Part shown: positions 16,828-27,075 of the stretch, one piece after another
How the letters are laid out: each line of letters opens with the position of its first letter
Position numbering within the stretch: the first letter of the stretch is position 1
Assembly (NCBI GenBank): GCA_020403455.1
Contig: JADBXP010000004.1
Location: 62,001-126,000 of the forward strand
DNA: 64,000 nt
DNA from: Chitinophagaceae bacterium
GTDB lineage: Bacteria; Bacteroidota; Bacteroidia; Chitinophagales; Chitinophagaceae
Direction of reading: 5' to 3'
The notes under the pieces: model-generated
The model's database searches: none
Seen by the model: the letters and a program-made list of their open reading frames with translations, nothing else
What the model was told of the DNA's origin: nothing
Position numbers and translations under genes: made by a program

Positions 16828-18018
16828 ATGCAGCAGGAATTGAAATATTTGATGGGGAAGCTACTCAACAGCCGAACCGGCAAGTGGAGAGCCGGTATTG
16901 GTTCAGTCGGCTTATGGATTTCAGCTGTTCTTCTCTTGGCGGCCGTTCAATTACAAAGTAATTTCTCCTACTTACTCAATAAGGAAAATGTAGGCGATGC
17001 AGACACTGCCTATCTGGTCATTAACCGACAGTTGAACAGCAGCAATCTCAACAACACCACCCTGAAGGAAGAAGAAATCGAACAATTAAGCAAGTTACCG
17101 GAGGTGGCAGCTGTTGGCACTGTACAGCCCGCTTACTTCAAGGCCATCTTAAGTATCAATAACAGTCAATTTCCATTTCAGACAGATGCTTCCTTTGAAA
17201 CAGTGCCTGCCAGTTTTATCGATCAATTGCCACCCAACTGGGATTGGAAAGAAGGGGATGAAATTGTTCCTATCATACTTCCCTCTTTGTATCTGGATCT
17301 TTACAATTTTCAATTTGCGCTGGCACAACAACTTCCCCAATTGAGTCCGGAAATCATTAAAATGCTCACCTTCAACATTGCTATCATCGGGTCCGGAGAA
17401 TCCATTGTGCTCAAAGGAAGGGTGGTCGGACTGAGTGATCGGATTCAATCTTTGCTGGTACCTGCATCCTTTATGGACTGGGCAAATCAACGCTATGCAA
17501 CAGAAAACAAACGAAAGCCCTCCCGTGTCATCATCAAAACCAATGACGCTTCCTCCCCTAACCTGAATCAGTTTCTGCAAAAAAATCAATTGCGAACCAA
17601 CCAGGAAAAGACACGCTTTAGTCAGTACCGCCAGGTTGTCAACTGGGTAGCTGCTATTGCTGGCTTTTCTGGATTATTGCTGCTTGCTTTCGCCTTACTG
17701 GTATTATCTCTATTCATACAACTAAGCATAACCGGACGACAGGATCAAATTCAATTGTTGTTACAATTGGGCTCAAGCCCGGGGCAATTGTCTCAATTTT
17801 TGTTCAAAAAATTCTTCCCCCTACAAGCAGGCATGGTCATTCTTGCGCTGCTTACCATATCTATTTTGCAATGGATGCTGCAACAAGTATTGGTAAAACA
17901 AGCCATCTATCTTCCAGCTTTCATATCTACCTATACTTTAGGTACCGCTTTTTTACTGCTATTGGCCATCGGACTTATGAACCGGAGGGCCATCCAAACA
18001 ACTATTCAGTCAAAGTAA
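16828..18018 (+). CDS. FtsX/MacB-type ABC permease
   Basis: 396 residues. One membrane helix near residues 25-45 is followed by a large periplasmic domain (about 50-265) and three further helices (about 270-300, 325-350 and 365-390), the four-helix FtsX fold used by MacB, LolC/E and FtsX. Such permeases pass mechanical motion across the inner membrane and do not form a simple channel. It lies three bases after its ATPase gene and 42 bases before porZ, so a link to outer-membrane lipoprotein or type IX secretion handling is plausible but unproven. Confidence 0.85.
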   Translation: MQQELKYLMGKLLNSRTGKWRAGIGSVGLWISAVLLLAAVQLQSNFSYLLNKENVGDADTAYLVINRQLNSSNLNNTTLKEEEIEQLSKLPEVAAVGTVQPAYFKAILSINNSQFPFQTDASFETVPASFIDQLPPNWDWKEGDEIVPIILPSLYLDLYNFQFALAQQLPQLSPEIIKMLTFNIAIIGSGESIVLKGRVVGLSDRIQSLLVPASFMDWANQRYATENKRKPSRVIIKTNDASSPNLNQFLQKNQLRTNQEKTRFSQYRQVVNWVAAIAGFSGLLLLAFALLVLSLFIQLSITGRQDQIQLLLQLGSSPGQLSQFLFKKFFPLQAGMVILALLTISILQWMLQQVLVKQAIYLPAFISTYTLGTAFLLLLAIGLMNRRAIQTTIQSK

Positions 18019-18060
18019 GAAAGGTGGTTTCACAGTTTTACTTTGTAATTTTATCAACTC

Positions 18061-20379
18061 ATGAGGAGACTTCCGATCATTGGTATCATTGTATGCTGGA
18101 TCACCTGGCTGACCACACTTACATCCGTTGAGGCGCAACCTGCCTTGCAGCCCATCGGACAATGGCGCGATCACCTGAACTTTGCCGATACCAGACAAAT
18201 TATACAAGGCGATCAATTGTACATCGCCACTCCTACCCATGTGTTTGCAATAGATACTGAAAAAGAAATCACCTCCTACAGCAAATCCAGCGGACTCAAT
18301 GACATAGGCGTGGCAGCCATCGGATGGGATGGAACAACTTCTCAACTCATCATTGCCTATACCAATAGCAACCTGGATGTTGTGAATACAAAAGGGATTA
18401 GCAAAAACATTGGAGACATTCAACGCAGCAACTTTCCCGGCAACAAAAATATTCGCAGCATCTATTGTGAGAATGGCCTGGCTTATTTGTCTACCGGACT
18501 TGGAATTATTGTAGTGAATCTTTCAAAATATGAAATCAAAGATACCTGGATAATCGGTAGGTCTGGAACACAAACCGGCATCAACGGATTCACAAGACTG
18601 AACGATCAATTCTATGCTGCTTCAGAGGAAGGTCTTTTGCAAATAGCTGCTGCATCGATCAATCCTTCCAATTTTTCAAATTGGCAATTACTCAGTGGTA
18701 GCAACGGACTAAGTTCCGGAGCAATTCGACAGGTATTTGCGGTCAACAACCAACTGGTAGTTTGGAAAAATGATAGTTTGCTGTTACAAACCACCAGCGG
18801 ATGGCAGCTCTTGTACCGTGATGCTAACTGGGGTATCACAGGCATCAGCAGCTCCAATAACCGCCTGCTGATTGGACAGCGAAACAACAATGGAAGTGCA
18901 AGGGTGATTCAACTAGCTACCAACGGACAAGTCGAAAAAATCACCACAGCTGCAGGTGTTATCTCATTGCCCAGGTCTTATCTGCTGGAAGGCACTACAA
19001 TGTGGGTGGCTGACCAGTTTGGTGGTGTCTCTGCACATGGAACATCTGTTCAACGATTTATTCCAAATGGCCCACCTGGTATTGCTTCCGGGGCCATTAC
19101 AGGCAATGCCCAACAAATGGTTATGGCAGCTGGCAGCATCAATGAAACCTGGAACTACCAATTCAACCGAAATGGTATTTATTTTTTCAATGGTGAGTGG
19201 TCAAGTAAGAGTTTCTTCAACCTGCCATTGCTGGATACGGTTCTGGATTTCATTTCAGTTGCCATCGATCCGACCGATCAATCAGTTTGGGCAGGCAGTT
19301 ATGGTGGTGGGTTGGTACATTTTCGCAATGGTGCCGCTCCACTTATTTACAAACAAGGAAACAGCACGTTACAAGCAGCTGCCGGCGACCCGAGTAGTTT
19401 CAGAATTGGGGGCTTGACATTTGATAGCAAGAATCGATTGTGGGTAAGCAACTATGGCGCGGCCTCCAATTTACATGTAAGAAAAACCGATGGCAAATGG
19501 CTGGCTTTTAGTATTCCCTTTGTACTCAATGAGCTGGCAGCGGGACCACTGGTTTGCGATGACTATGATCAAATTTGGGTGGTGAGTCCGAAAAACAATG
19601 GTCTTATCTGTTATCAACCCAATGATCCCGACGCACTCAATGATGATCGCTGGAAAAAATATGAGACCGGATTGGGGAAGGGGAATCTTCCTTCCAACAA
19701 TGTCTTATCGATCGCTAAAGACAGAACAGGAAATATTTGGGTAGGAACGGATCAGGGAGTAGGAATTGTTCGCTGCGCCGGTGAAGTTTTCAGTGCTGCT
19801 GGTTGTGATGCTTATCGGCCGGTTGTGCGACAAGGAAGTTTTGCGGGATTCTTATTGCGTGACCAATCAGTACAATGCATGGCAGTAGATGGTGCTAACC
19901 GCAAATGGATTGGTACAAAAAATGGTTTATGGCTGCTCTCTGAAAGTGCCGAAGACGTGATTCAATATTTTACCGCAACGAATAGTCCGTTGCTCTCTAA
20001 CAATGTATTACAAGTGGGAATACAACCAGTAACAGGAGAAGTATTCGTGTTGACAGATGCAGGTATCTGCAGTTACCGCGGTACAGTTACCGATCCAAGA
20101 CAAGAAGGAGATAAAGTGCTGGTATTCCCCAACCCTGTTCCGCCAGATTTCAATGGGACCATCGCCATTCGGGGATTGAAAGAAAATGTGGTTGTAAAAA
20201 TTACTGAGCTCAGCGGAGCATTGGTATTCCAAACGCGTTCACAGGGAGGACAAGCCATCTGGAATGGAAAAAATTACAAAGGAGAGAAGCCGGCATCCGG
20301 AATTTACCTGGTGTTGGTAAGAGATGATGAGAATAATTTCCGCGAAGCGGCACGCATTATTCTTGTTTCGGGCAGGTAG
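18061..20379 (+). CDS. porZ: Type IX secretion system PorZ-like protein
   Basis: 772 residues, close to the 776 of Porphyromonas PorZ as I recall it. A signal peptide (to about residue 28) is followed by IGQWRDHLNFADTRQI, the opening typical of PorZ. Then come two beta-propeller domains, with repeats such as LWVSNYG, IWVGTDQG and KWIGTKNGLWLL. A C-terminal domain of about 75 residues has the type IX sorting pattern VFPNPV...GIYLVLV. PorZ belongs to the cell-surface attachment complex (PorU, PorV, PorQ, PorZ) and in P. gingivalis handles anionic LPS for cargo anchoring. Its stop is three bases from the stop of the convergent YncE/phosphoesterase gene. Confidence 0.88.
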   Translation: MRRLPIIGIIVCWITWLTTLTSVEAQPALQPIGQWRDHLNFADTRQIIQGDQLYIATPTHVFAIDTEKEITSYSKSSGLNDIGVAAIGWDGTTSQLIIAYTNSNLDVVNTKGISKNIGDIQRSNFPGNKNIRSIYCENGLAYLSTGLGIIVVNLSKYEIKDTWIIGRSGTQTGINGFTRLNDQFYAASEEGLLQIAAASINPSNFSNWQLLSGSNGLSSGAIRQVFAVNNQLVVWKNDSLLLQTTSGWQLLYRDANWGITGISSSNNRLLIGQRNNNGSARVIQLATNGQVEKITTAAGVISLPRSYLLEGTTMWVADQFGGVSAHGTSVQRFIPNGPPGIASGAITGNAQQMVMAAGSINETWNYQFNRNGIYFFNGEWSSKSFFNLPLLDTVLDFISVAIDPTDQSVWAGSYGGGLVHFRNGAAPLIYKQGNSTLQAAAGDPSSFRIGGLTFDSKNRLWVSNYGAASNLHVRKTDGKWLAFSIPFVLNELAAGPLVCDDYDQIWVVSPKNNGLICYQPNDPDALNDDRWKKYETGLGKGNLPSNNVLSIAKDRTGNIWVGTDQGVGIVRCAGEVFSAAGCDAYRPVVRQGSFAGFLLRDQSVQCMAVDGANRKWIGTKNGLWLLSESAEDVIQYFTATNSPLLSNNVLQVGIQPVTGEVFVLTDAGICSYRGTVTDPRQEGDKVLVFPNPVPPDFNGTIAIRGLKENVVVKITELSGALVFQTRSQGGQAIWNGKNYKGEKPASGIYLVLVRDDENNFREAARIILVSGR

Positions 20380-20382
20380 GCA

Positions 20383-22821
20383 TTAATCTCCGTCTCGATC
20401 TACCTTTTTCACAGGACGATAAAAAGCAGCCCTCCGCGGACCCGGAAAAGGAACATCACTGCCTTTCAATCCATGCCACAGCACACGGTTGAATTCAAGA
20501 TCGGGGATGTCATCTTCTTTCGCAAAATTCATTTTCTCCGACAACCGCTGCCACTCATTCATCGCCGTATTTACTTCTTTTAAATTAACATTGGAAGGTC
20601 GACATACATAAGCGGTTGTATCCAGATTCGGGGAAAAACAGCGCCACATAGGTGTTGCAGCAGCATCGTATTGTGTCATAGGAGGAATTCCCAAAATCAA
20701 TTCCATCGTGCGCAACATGGAAGAAGTGGTATAGGGCGTGTGGTCTACAAAGCGACGCTTGACAAAACCTCCTGCGAGGTAAGCTGTGCTGCGGTGCGCA
20801 TCTACATGATCTGCTCCATTTTGTGCATCATCTTCAATAATGAATACAGCAGTTTCTTTCCAAATTGAACTCTTGCTGAGGTGTTCTACAAAAAGTCCTA
20901 CCGCCAAATCATTGTCGGCTACATGGGCATACGGTGTAGGCCTTCCCTTTTTTAAACCCTCTGTATGATCATTACCAAAACGCACACTGTTGAAGCGAGG
21001 AACTGCATTTGCTGCCAGCAATGAATCAAATTCCTGCTTCCACTGATAGAAGCGCGAAGTATCGGGAAAAGAATTATCATAATCCCTGAAGTAAGGACAG
21101 ACATGGCCTTCCAGTGAAGGAATGGTTGCGCGGTTCTTATTGGTGAACTCTCCATAAGTGCGATAGGTTACCCCTGCTTTTTTACAATGGTCCCATAAAA
21201 ACCCACCCTTATTATTGGCCACCGCCCGATTTCCTTCCCCATCATAACTTCCGCCACGACCACCGTAACTGTTGACCCAGTTTTTCTCCAGAAAATCTGT
21301 GGCATAAGCACCCATGGTCCAGTTATGTCCATCCATGCTCACTTCCCCGTCTACATAAAAGTTGTCGAGTAAAACAAATTCACGTGCCAGTGCATGCTGA
21401 TTGGGTGTGATTTTTTCTCCAAACAAAACGAGCGATGAATCTCCGTTGCCTTCCTTCATATCACCCAATACCTGATCATAGGTTCGATTTTCTTTGATCA
21501 CATAGAAAACATATTTTATCGGACTGGCATCACCCACTTTTTGAGGGATGGGGTTACCGGCTTCACCACCGGCCAATAACTCTTTTTCTTTGTTATAGGG
21601 TGTGTTGCGGTATACTTGCCTGCTGTAGTTTTCCAGTTGAACTGTGCCGGGCATATCGAGTATGCTCATGGTACCCTGGAACAATCCAGCAATGTATTGA
21701 ACGCCCTTGGGCTTATTGGGGTCGCCCTCGTGATGAAGTACAATTTGTTTGTTTCCAAATGGATTCGGGCCGTAAGGATTGGCAAGCGAATTAAATCCCT
21801 TCCCATTGGTGACAAATATTTTTTTCTTGGCAACTACCACCTTGGTTGGATACCAGCCCACAGGGATAAAACCCTTGCCTTTACTTTGGCCTCTTCGGCT
21901 AACATCGAAAACTGCGAGACAGTTGTTGTCTGCATTGGCGATGAAAAGTGTTTTTTCATCCTTACTCATGGCCATACCATTGGTGGTTGAACCACTGGGT
22001 GCATCAGGATAGAGACTGGTCTGTAAGGTCTCAATTACCCTGCGCGCTTTGGTATCGATGACTGAAACAGAATTATCATTGGCGTTGGCAACGAGTAAAA
22101 GATCTCCCTTCTTATTGAGCAGGAGCTCGTTGGGATTGTCACCCACCGGTATTTCTTTCACCATCTTCCGGCTTTCAGTTTCAAAAACATAGATTCGGTC
22201 GCATCCCCAGCAACTGATGTACAATTCACTTCGATCGGGTGAAAGCTCACAGGTATATGCTTCTCCTCCAAGCTGATATGTGGTAATCACCTCGCGGGTA
22301 GCAAGATCAACGAGGTATAACTGCTTATCGTCGCGGGTTACAACATATAAAATTTTTCGGGTGTCGTCAATTGCCATGCCGGCGGGACCGATGCGATTGG
22401 GCCATTTTTTACCCAACTGAATACTGTCTTTCAACTGAAGTTTGTCGTTCTCGGTGCTATAGACTAAAATACGGTTATCATGACCACCACCCACATAAAG
22501 CGTCTTATCATCACCACTGAAGGCAAGACCATACCAACTGCGGCTAACCACCAATCTGTCGAGTTCTTTCTCATTTACCGGATCAATCAACTGAATGCTT
22601 TGGATACTTTGACCATTGTTGGCTATTGCTAACCGATTTCCTGCATGGTTCAGTACCATGTTCAAGGGGAGGTCTCCCAGTGGAAGACTTCTTCCGGCGG
22701 GTGAGAGACTCCAGCCATTGGGCAGGGTTACCCGGTTAGCATCAAGAGCAGCATTTTTTTCCTGCGAAGCAGCCACAAAAAATAAGCAACAACAGCTGAT
22801 GACAGCAATGAATTGTTTCAT
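20383..22821 (-). CDS. Exported YncE-like beta-propeller/phosphoesterase fusion
   Basis: 812 residues with a signal peptide (about 1-19). Residues about 35-400 are a seven-bladed YncE-type propeller with repeated LAIANN, LYVGGG, LLVANANDNSVSVIDT and LFIANADNNCLAVFD strands. Residues about 430-790 resemble the alkaline phosphatase-superfamily phosphoesterase domain: YVIKENRTYDQVLGD, MDGHNWTMGAY and IIEDDAQNGADHVDAHRS, which supply likely metal ligands. The fusion is widespread in Bacteroidota and some other phyla; its substrate is unknown. No TAnnTTTG element was found before the start. Confidence 0.9.
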   Translation of the reverse strand: MKQFIAVISCCCLFFVAASQEKNAALDANRVTLPNGWSLSPAGRSLPLGDLPLNMVLNHAGNRLAIANNGQSIQSIQLIDPVNEKELDRLVVSRSWYGLAFSGDDKTLYVGGGHDNRILVYSTENDKLQLKDSIQLGKKWPNRIGPAGMAIDDTRKILYVVTRDDKQLYLVDLATREVITTYQLGGEAYTCELSPDRSELYISCWGCDRIYVFETESRKMVKEIPVGDNPNELLLNKKGDLLLVANANDNSVSVIDTKARRVIETLQTSLYPDAPSGSTTNGMAMSKDEKTLFIANADNNCLAVFDVSRRGQSKGKGFIPVGWYPTKVVVAKKKIFVTNGKGFNSLANPYGPNPFGNKQIVLHHEGDPNKPKGVQYIAGLFQGTMSILDMPGTVQLENYSRQVYRNTPYNKEKELLAGGEAGNPIPQKVGDASPIKYVFYVIKENRTYDQVLGDMKEGNGDSSLVLFGEKITPNQHALAREFVLLDNFYVDGEVSMDGHNWTMGAYATDFLEKNWVNSYGGRGGSYDGEGNRAVANNKGGFLWDHCKKAGVTYRTYGEFTNKNRATIPSLEGHVCPYFRDYDNSFPDTSRFYQWKQEFDSLLAANAVPRFNSVRFGNDHTEGLKKGRPTPYAHVADNDLAVGLFVEHLSKSSIWKETAVFIIEDDAQNGADHVDAHRSTAYLAGGFVKRRFVDHTPYTTSSMLRTMELILGIPPMTQYDAAATPMWRCFSPNLDTTAYVCRPSNVNLKEVNTAMNEWQRLSEKMNFAKEDDIPDLEFNRVLWHGLKGSDVPFPGPRRAAFYRPVKKVDRDGD

Positions 22822-22973
22822 AAGGGAAAGATGAAGTTTACAATCAGTAAAAACACTGCTGCCACCACCCGTTAAATCACCAGTATTCGAGCAGGTATAT
22901 TTATATAAAAATACACCAAAAAAAAGCAGTTACGGAACTGTTGATGTAAAATTAAAGAGGCGAAGACGCCGGA

Positions 22974-23561
22974 TTACTGCTGACGAGCATAATCATAACT
23001 GCGGGCGACTTTGAATTTCAGCTCACCCCTTTCACCCATACCAACCCGGTACATCACTTGGCGGTACATGCCGGTTGGTTGCACATTGGTAGTATCTTGT
23101 GTATTGTATATTGGGAATCTTCTTACCAGATTACCCTCCATCAGAAAATATTCATCTCCCCCCCTGTAGCCAGGCTTAATTTTGGGGTCATCTAAGATGT
23201 CGGGGAAATAAATGGGAAGAAATCCTTGATTCTTATCCGAACTGACAGCAATGATATTGAGTTTTGGTTTGTCTCCCGGGAGATTAACATAAATGATCAA
23301 ATCAGGGAATCCATCCATATTTAAATCGTCCACCTCAGCTTTGTTCACACGACCCTTCACATCGAAACTCGCGTCACGCGCTCCGTTTTCGAAGCCAACA
23401 GGTGCAATGGACAAATTGTTCTTTTCTGGATTTTTGTTGTTACAAGAAATCTTGAATCCTGCTTTTCCCAGTTTTAAGGTGGAGTCATAACGACGTGCCT
23501 GCTGAGCATGAACAGTAACAGCAGCTATTACAAAAAAAAGAATGCAGATAAAGTAACGCAT
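22974..23561 (-). CDS. PliI-family inhibitor of I-type (invertebrate) lysozyme
   Basis: 195 residues from the ATG at 23561, which gives the signal peptide MRYFICILFFVIAAVTVHAQ. The mature protein matches the PliI pattern I remember from Aeromonas: LKLGKAGFKISCNN, LSIAPVGFENG, AEVDDLNMDGFPDLIIYV, YRGGDEYFLMEGNLVRRFPI and PTGMYRQVMYRV. The DLNMDGFPDL stretch also looks like an FG-GAP calcium loop, but the whole pattern fits PliI better. It would sit in the periplasm and block invertebrate-type lysozyme. The -7 element ends three bases before the ATG. Confidence 0.85.
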   Translation of the reverse strand: MRYFICILFFVIAAVTVHAQQARRYDSTLKLGKAGFKISCNNKNPEKNNLSIAPVGFENGARDASFDVKGRVNKAEVDDLNMDGFPDLIIYVNLPGDKPKLNIIAVSSDKNQGFLPIYFPDILDDPKIKPGYRGGDEYFLMEGNLVRRFPIYNTQDTTNVQPTGMYRQVMYRVGMGERGELKFKVARSYDYARQQ

Positions 23562-23564
23562 GAT

Positions 23565-23572
23565 CAAAATTA
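23565..23572 (-). promoter_or_regulatory. -7 promoter element for the PliI gene (predicted leaderless)
   Basis: TAATTTTG on the minus strand ends three bases before the ATG at 23561. This spacing puts the transcription start at or inside the start codon. Confidence 0.5.
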
Positions 23573-23606
23573 CAGTTAAGTATTGAAATGAAAAAGTGCT
23601 GCTTAA

Positions 23607-26600
23607 TTACATATTTCTTCTATATTGACCACCCACCTGGTACAATGCTTCGGTGATTTGACCGAGTGAACAGTATTTAACTGTTTCCATTAATTCGGTG
23701 AAAAGATTGCCATTGCTGAGTGCCACTTCCTGTAGCCGTTGCAGTGCTGCAGCTGCCATTGTAGAGTTGCGCTCCTGAAATGATTGCAGATTTGCAATCT
23801 GCTGGTCTTTTTCTTCTCTTGTACTTCGAATTACTTCAGCGGGAATGAGTGTCGGACTTCCCTTTTTACTCAGGAAGGTATTCACCCCGATGATTGGCAA
23901 TTCACCCGTATGCTTCCGGGTTTCGTAGTACATGCTTTCCTCCTGTATTTTATGGCGTTGGTACATTCTTTCCATAGCACCGAGTACCCCTCCTCTCTCA
24001 GAAATTCGATCGAATTCAGCCAGCACAGCTTTCTCGACAAGGTCGGTCAACGCTTCCAGCATATAACTTCCCTGAATGAAATTATCAGCCAATGCTGTAC
24101 CCAGTTCTCGGTTAATGATCAACTGAATGGCCATGGCCCTTCTTACACTTTCCTCTGTTGGAGTAGTGATGGCTTCATCATAGGCATTCGTGTGCAGGCT
24201 GTTACAATTGTCGTAAATGGCATACAAAGCCTGCAGGGTGGTACGAATGTCATTAAAATCAATTTCCTGCGCATGCAGACTACGACCACTGGTTTGAATA
24301 TGATATTTTAATTTTTGAGAGCGGCTGTTTCCCTTGTATTTGTAGCGGATGGCTTTTGCCCAGATGCGGCGCGCCACGCGACCTATCACACTGTATTCAG
24401 GATCCATGCCATTGCTGAAAAAGAAAGACAAATTGCCGGCAAAGTCATCGATGGAAAGACCCCTGCTGAGAAAATATTCTACATACGTAAACCCATTCGC
24501 CAGCGTGAACGCCAGTTGTGTGATTGGATTGGCACCGGCTTCGGCAATGTGGTATCCGCTGATACTGATGCTGTAAAAATTTCTCACCTGATGTTCACTG
24601 AAATAAACCTGCACATCACCCATTAGTTGCAATGCAAATTCTGTTGAGAAGATGCAAGTATTTTGTGCCTGGTCTTCCTTGAGAATATCAGCCTGAACGG
24701 TACCTCTTACGAGGGAAAGTGTTCGCTCACGAATCTGCTCATAAATTTCTTGGGGCAATACCCGGTCACCACTGGTACCAAGTAAGCGCAAACCGAGTCC
24801 CGTATTGCCTTCCGGTAGCAGACCGGGTTGACGGGTATCAGAATAGATGGGACGTTGCCCTTCGGAAATATTTTTTTGCATCCATTGATCAACCCGGTTC
24901 CATTCCTTATGCTCCTCTATCCACTTTTCACATTGCTGATCGATGGCAGCATTTAAAAAGAAGGCCAACAAAATAGGGGCTGGACCATTGATGGTCATAC
25001 TAACAGAGGTGCGGGGATCACAAAGATCGAATCCGCTGTATAATTTTTTAGCATCATCCAATGTTGCAATGCTAACACCACTGTTACCTACTTTACCGTA
25101 GATGTCTGGCCTCAGTGCCGGGTCTTCGCCATATAAGGTTACGCTGTCAAAAGCGGTGGACAAGCGAATTGCAGGCTGACCTTGAGAGAGATAATGAAAT
25201 CTTTTGTTGGTGCGCTCAGGTGGTCCCTCGCCGGCAAACATTCGTGTAGGATCTTCATCTTTTCTTTTCAACTCAAATACGCCGGCTGTATACGGGAAGT
25301 ATCCGGGAAGATTTTCCTGCATTTGCCAACGAACCCAATCACCCCAATCATTGAATCGTGGCAGTGCAACTCTTGAAATGGCTGTACCACTGAGGGTAGT
25401 AAACCGGAGAGGTTGCTGCAACTCCTGACCGCGAACTTTATAGGAAAGAACGGCACCGGAATATTGCTCCAACCGGGATGGCCAGGTTTTGACAAGTTCG
25501 ATTGTTTCCGGCAGCAGCTGGCGATGAATTTCATCAATTTTTTCCTGCAGAACAACCAATGCCTGCTCGTTCACCGATTTTTCTTCCAGCAACTTTTTTG
25601 TGCCCTCCAATTGATACCATTGGGTAGCAAGTTTTGCCTGCTCATCCATTTGATGATCATAATTAGCAAGGGTGGCCGTAATTTCAGAAAGGTAGCGTGC
25701 ACGGGCTGAGGGAATGATTTGAACCCTTGACATACCAGCTAAATCGGGCAACCGGTCTGCCAAATCGGGCAACAATTGTATGCCGGTTTTTTTCTCTACC
25801 AACATCATCAGTCGGGCGAATAATTGATCGACACCGGCATCATTGAATTGGGCGGCAATGGTTCCTACCACGGGCAGGTCTGCATCTTCATCCCAAATTT
25901 GGTGATTGCGTCTGTATTGTCTGCCAACATCACGAAGTGCATCTTCCGCACCAGGTTTATCAAATTTATTGATAGCAATCAGATCTGCGAAGTCAAGCAT
26001 ATTGATCTTCTCAAGTTGTGTCGCTGCTCCATACTCAGGGGTCATCACATACACACTTACATCTGAGCCTTCTACTATTGACGCATCACTTTGTCCCACC
26101 CCGGCTGACTCGACTATAATGGCATCAAATCCGGCTTTTTTACACAGCGCCACTGCTTCCGGTACATGCTGGCTCAAAGCTTTGTTGTCATTGCGGGTTG
26201 CCATGCTTCGCATGAATATGGAGGGATGGTGGATGGCATTCATCCGAATGCGGTCTCCCAATAAAGCGCCACCGGTTTTTTTTCTGGAAGGATCAACGGA
26301 AATGATGGCCAGCTTCTTGTCGCGTGTCTTTAATAAAAATCTTCTTACCAATTCATCTGTTACTGAACTCTTTCCGGCTCCCCCCGTTCCTGTTATTCCA
26401 ATAACCGGAATGTGCCGCTTCCCGTCCGACTTAGTGGCCGACAATGAACCTCTCTCTGCCATGGTAATCCCGCGGGAAAGTTGTTTGATATGCGAACGGG
26501 CATCTCCCGCAGAACTATTCATATCAATATCGGGCAAGGAAAAATCACAATGCTGAATTACATCTTCGATCATGCCTTCCAACCCCATTGTCCTGCCATC

Positions 26601-26963
26601 ATCCGGACTATACAAACGGGTAATGCCATATTGATGTAGTTGCTCAATTTCAGTAGGTAAGATGGTTCCGCCACCACCGCCAAAAATTTTAATGTGTCCG
26701 CAGCCCCATTCGTCCAGCAGGTCTTTCATGTACTTGAAAAATTCAAGGTGACCACCCTGGTAACTGGTGACAGCAATTCCCTGAACATCTTCCTGTATGG
26801 CACATTCAACGATCTCCTGAACACTTCGGTTGTGTCCCAAATGGATGATCTCCACCCCTTTGGACTGAAAAATTCTGCGCATGATGTTGATAGACGCATC
26901 ATGTCCGTCGAACAAACTGGTGGCAGTTACCATGCGAATTGGATGGCGAGGTGTATAAGACAT
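23607..26963 (-). CDS. icmF: Fused isobutyryl-CoA mutase IcmF (B12-dependent)
   Basis: 1118 residues in the IcmF domain order. The B12-binding domain (about 1-145) has DGHDASI with His21 as likely cobalt ligand. A MeaI-type G-protein chaperone (about 185-420) has GTGGAGKSS at 192-200 and NKFDKPG. The (beta/alpha)8 mutase domain runs from about 540 to 1118. Two residues decide substrate. Phe576 in TRMFAGEG stands where methylmalonyl-CoA mutase has Tyr89, and Gln767 in QAQNTCIF stands where it has Arg207. Both are the isobutyryl-CoA mutase states. The enzyme interconverts isobutyryl-CoA and n-butyryl-CoA and in some relatives also pivalyl/isovaleryl-CoA. It diverges from the aldose epimerase gene. 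Confidence 0.96.
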   Translation of the reverse strand: MSYTPRHPIRMVTATSLFDGHDASINIMRRIFQSKGVEIIHLGHNRSVQEIVECAIQEDVQGIAVTSYQGGHLEFFKYMKDLLDEWGCGHIKIFGGGGGTILPTEIEQLHQYGITRLYSPDDGRTMGLEGMIEDVIQHCDFSLPDIDMNSSAGDARSHIKQLSRGITMAERGSLSATKSDGKRHIPVIGITGTGGAGKSSVTDELVRRFLLKTRDKKLAIISVDPSRKKTGGALLGDRIRMNAIHHPSIFMRSMATRNDNKALSQHVPEAVALCKKAGFDAIIVESAGVGQSDASIVEGSDVSVYVMTPEYGAATQLEKINMLDFADLIAINKFDKPGAEDALRDVGRQYRRNHQIWDEDADLPVVGTIAAQFNDAGVDQLFARLMMLVEKKTGIQLLPDLADRLPDLAGMSRVQIIPSARARYLSEITATLANYDHQMDEQAKLATQWYQLEGTKKLLEEKSVNEQALVVLQEKIDEIHRQLLPETIELVKTWPSRLEQYSGAVLSYKVRGQELQQPLRFTTLSGTAISRVALPRFNDWGDWVRWQMQENLPGYFPYTAGVFELKRKDEDPTRMFAGEGPPERTNKRFHYLSQGQPAIRLSTAFDSVTLYGEDPALRPDIYGKVGNSGVSIATLDDAKKLYSGFDLCDPRTSVSMTINGPAPILLAFFLNAAIDQQCEKWIEEHKEWNRVDQWMQKNISEGQRPIYSDTRQPGLLPEGNTGLGLRLLGTSGDRVLPQEIYEQIRERTLSLVRGTVQADILKEDQAQNTCIFSTEFALQLMGDVQVYFSEHQVRNFYSISISGYHIAEAGANPITQLAFTLANGFTYVEYFLSRGLSIDDFAGNLSFFFSNGMDPEYSVIGRVARRIWAKAIRYKYKGNSRSQKLKYHIQTSGRSLHAQEIDFNDIRTTLQALYAIYDNCNSLHTNAYDEAITTPTEESVRRAMAIQLIINRELGTALADNFIQGSYMLEALTDLVEKAVLAEFDRISERGGVLGAMERMYQRHKIQEESMYYETRKHTGELPIIGVNTFLSKKGSPTLIPAEVIRSTREEKDQQIANLQSFQERNSTMAAAALQRLQEVALSNGNLFTELMETVKYCSLGQITEALYQVGGQYRRNM

Positions 26964-26980
26964 GCAGAATAAATTGAGTG

Positions 26981-26988
26981 CAAAAATA
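26981..26988 (-). promoter_or_regulatory. -7 promoter element for icmF
   Basis: TATTTTTG on the minus strand, an exact TAnnTTTG match, ends 17 bases before the icmF ATG at 26963, giving a very short leader. Confidence 0.45.
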
Positions 26989-27075
26989 GCATTTTTGGTG
27001 ACGACGTTAACGGTTGTTAGTTTTTTAACGGATTGCCTATCGAAGTGGCTTGCTGTTTTTGGCTTACTTTCGGTT

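Noticed and set aside
20383..22821. Separate YncE and phosphatase genes joined by a missed stop
   Set aside because: The frame is continuous and this two-domain fusion is a known architecture.
25906..26556. Open frame of 216 codons on the plus strand inside icmF
   Set aside because: Antisense shadow of the conserved G-protein domain; the translation has no recognisable pattern.
23607..26963. Methylmalonyl-CoA mutase
   Set aside because: Phe576 and Gln767 and the internal G-protein domain indicate isobutyryl-CoA mutase instead.
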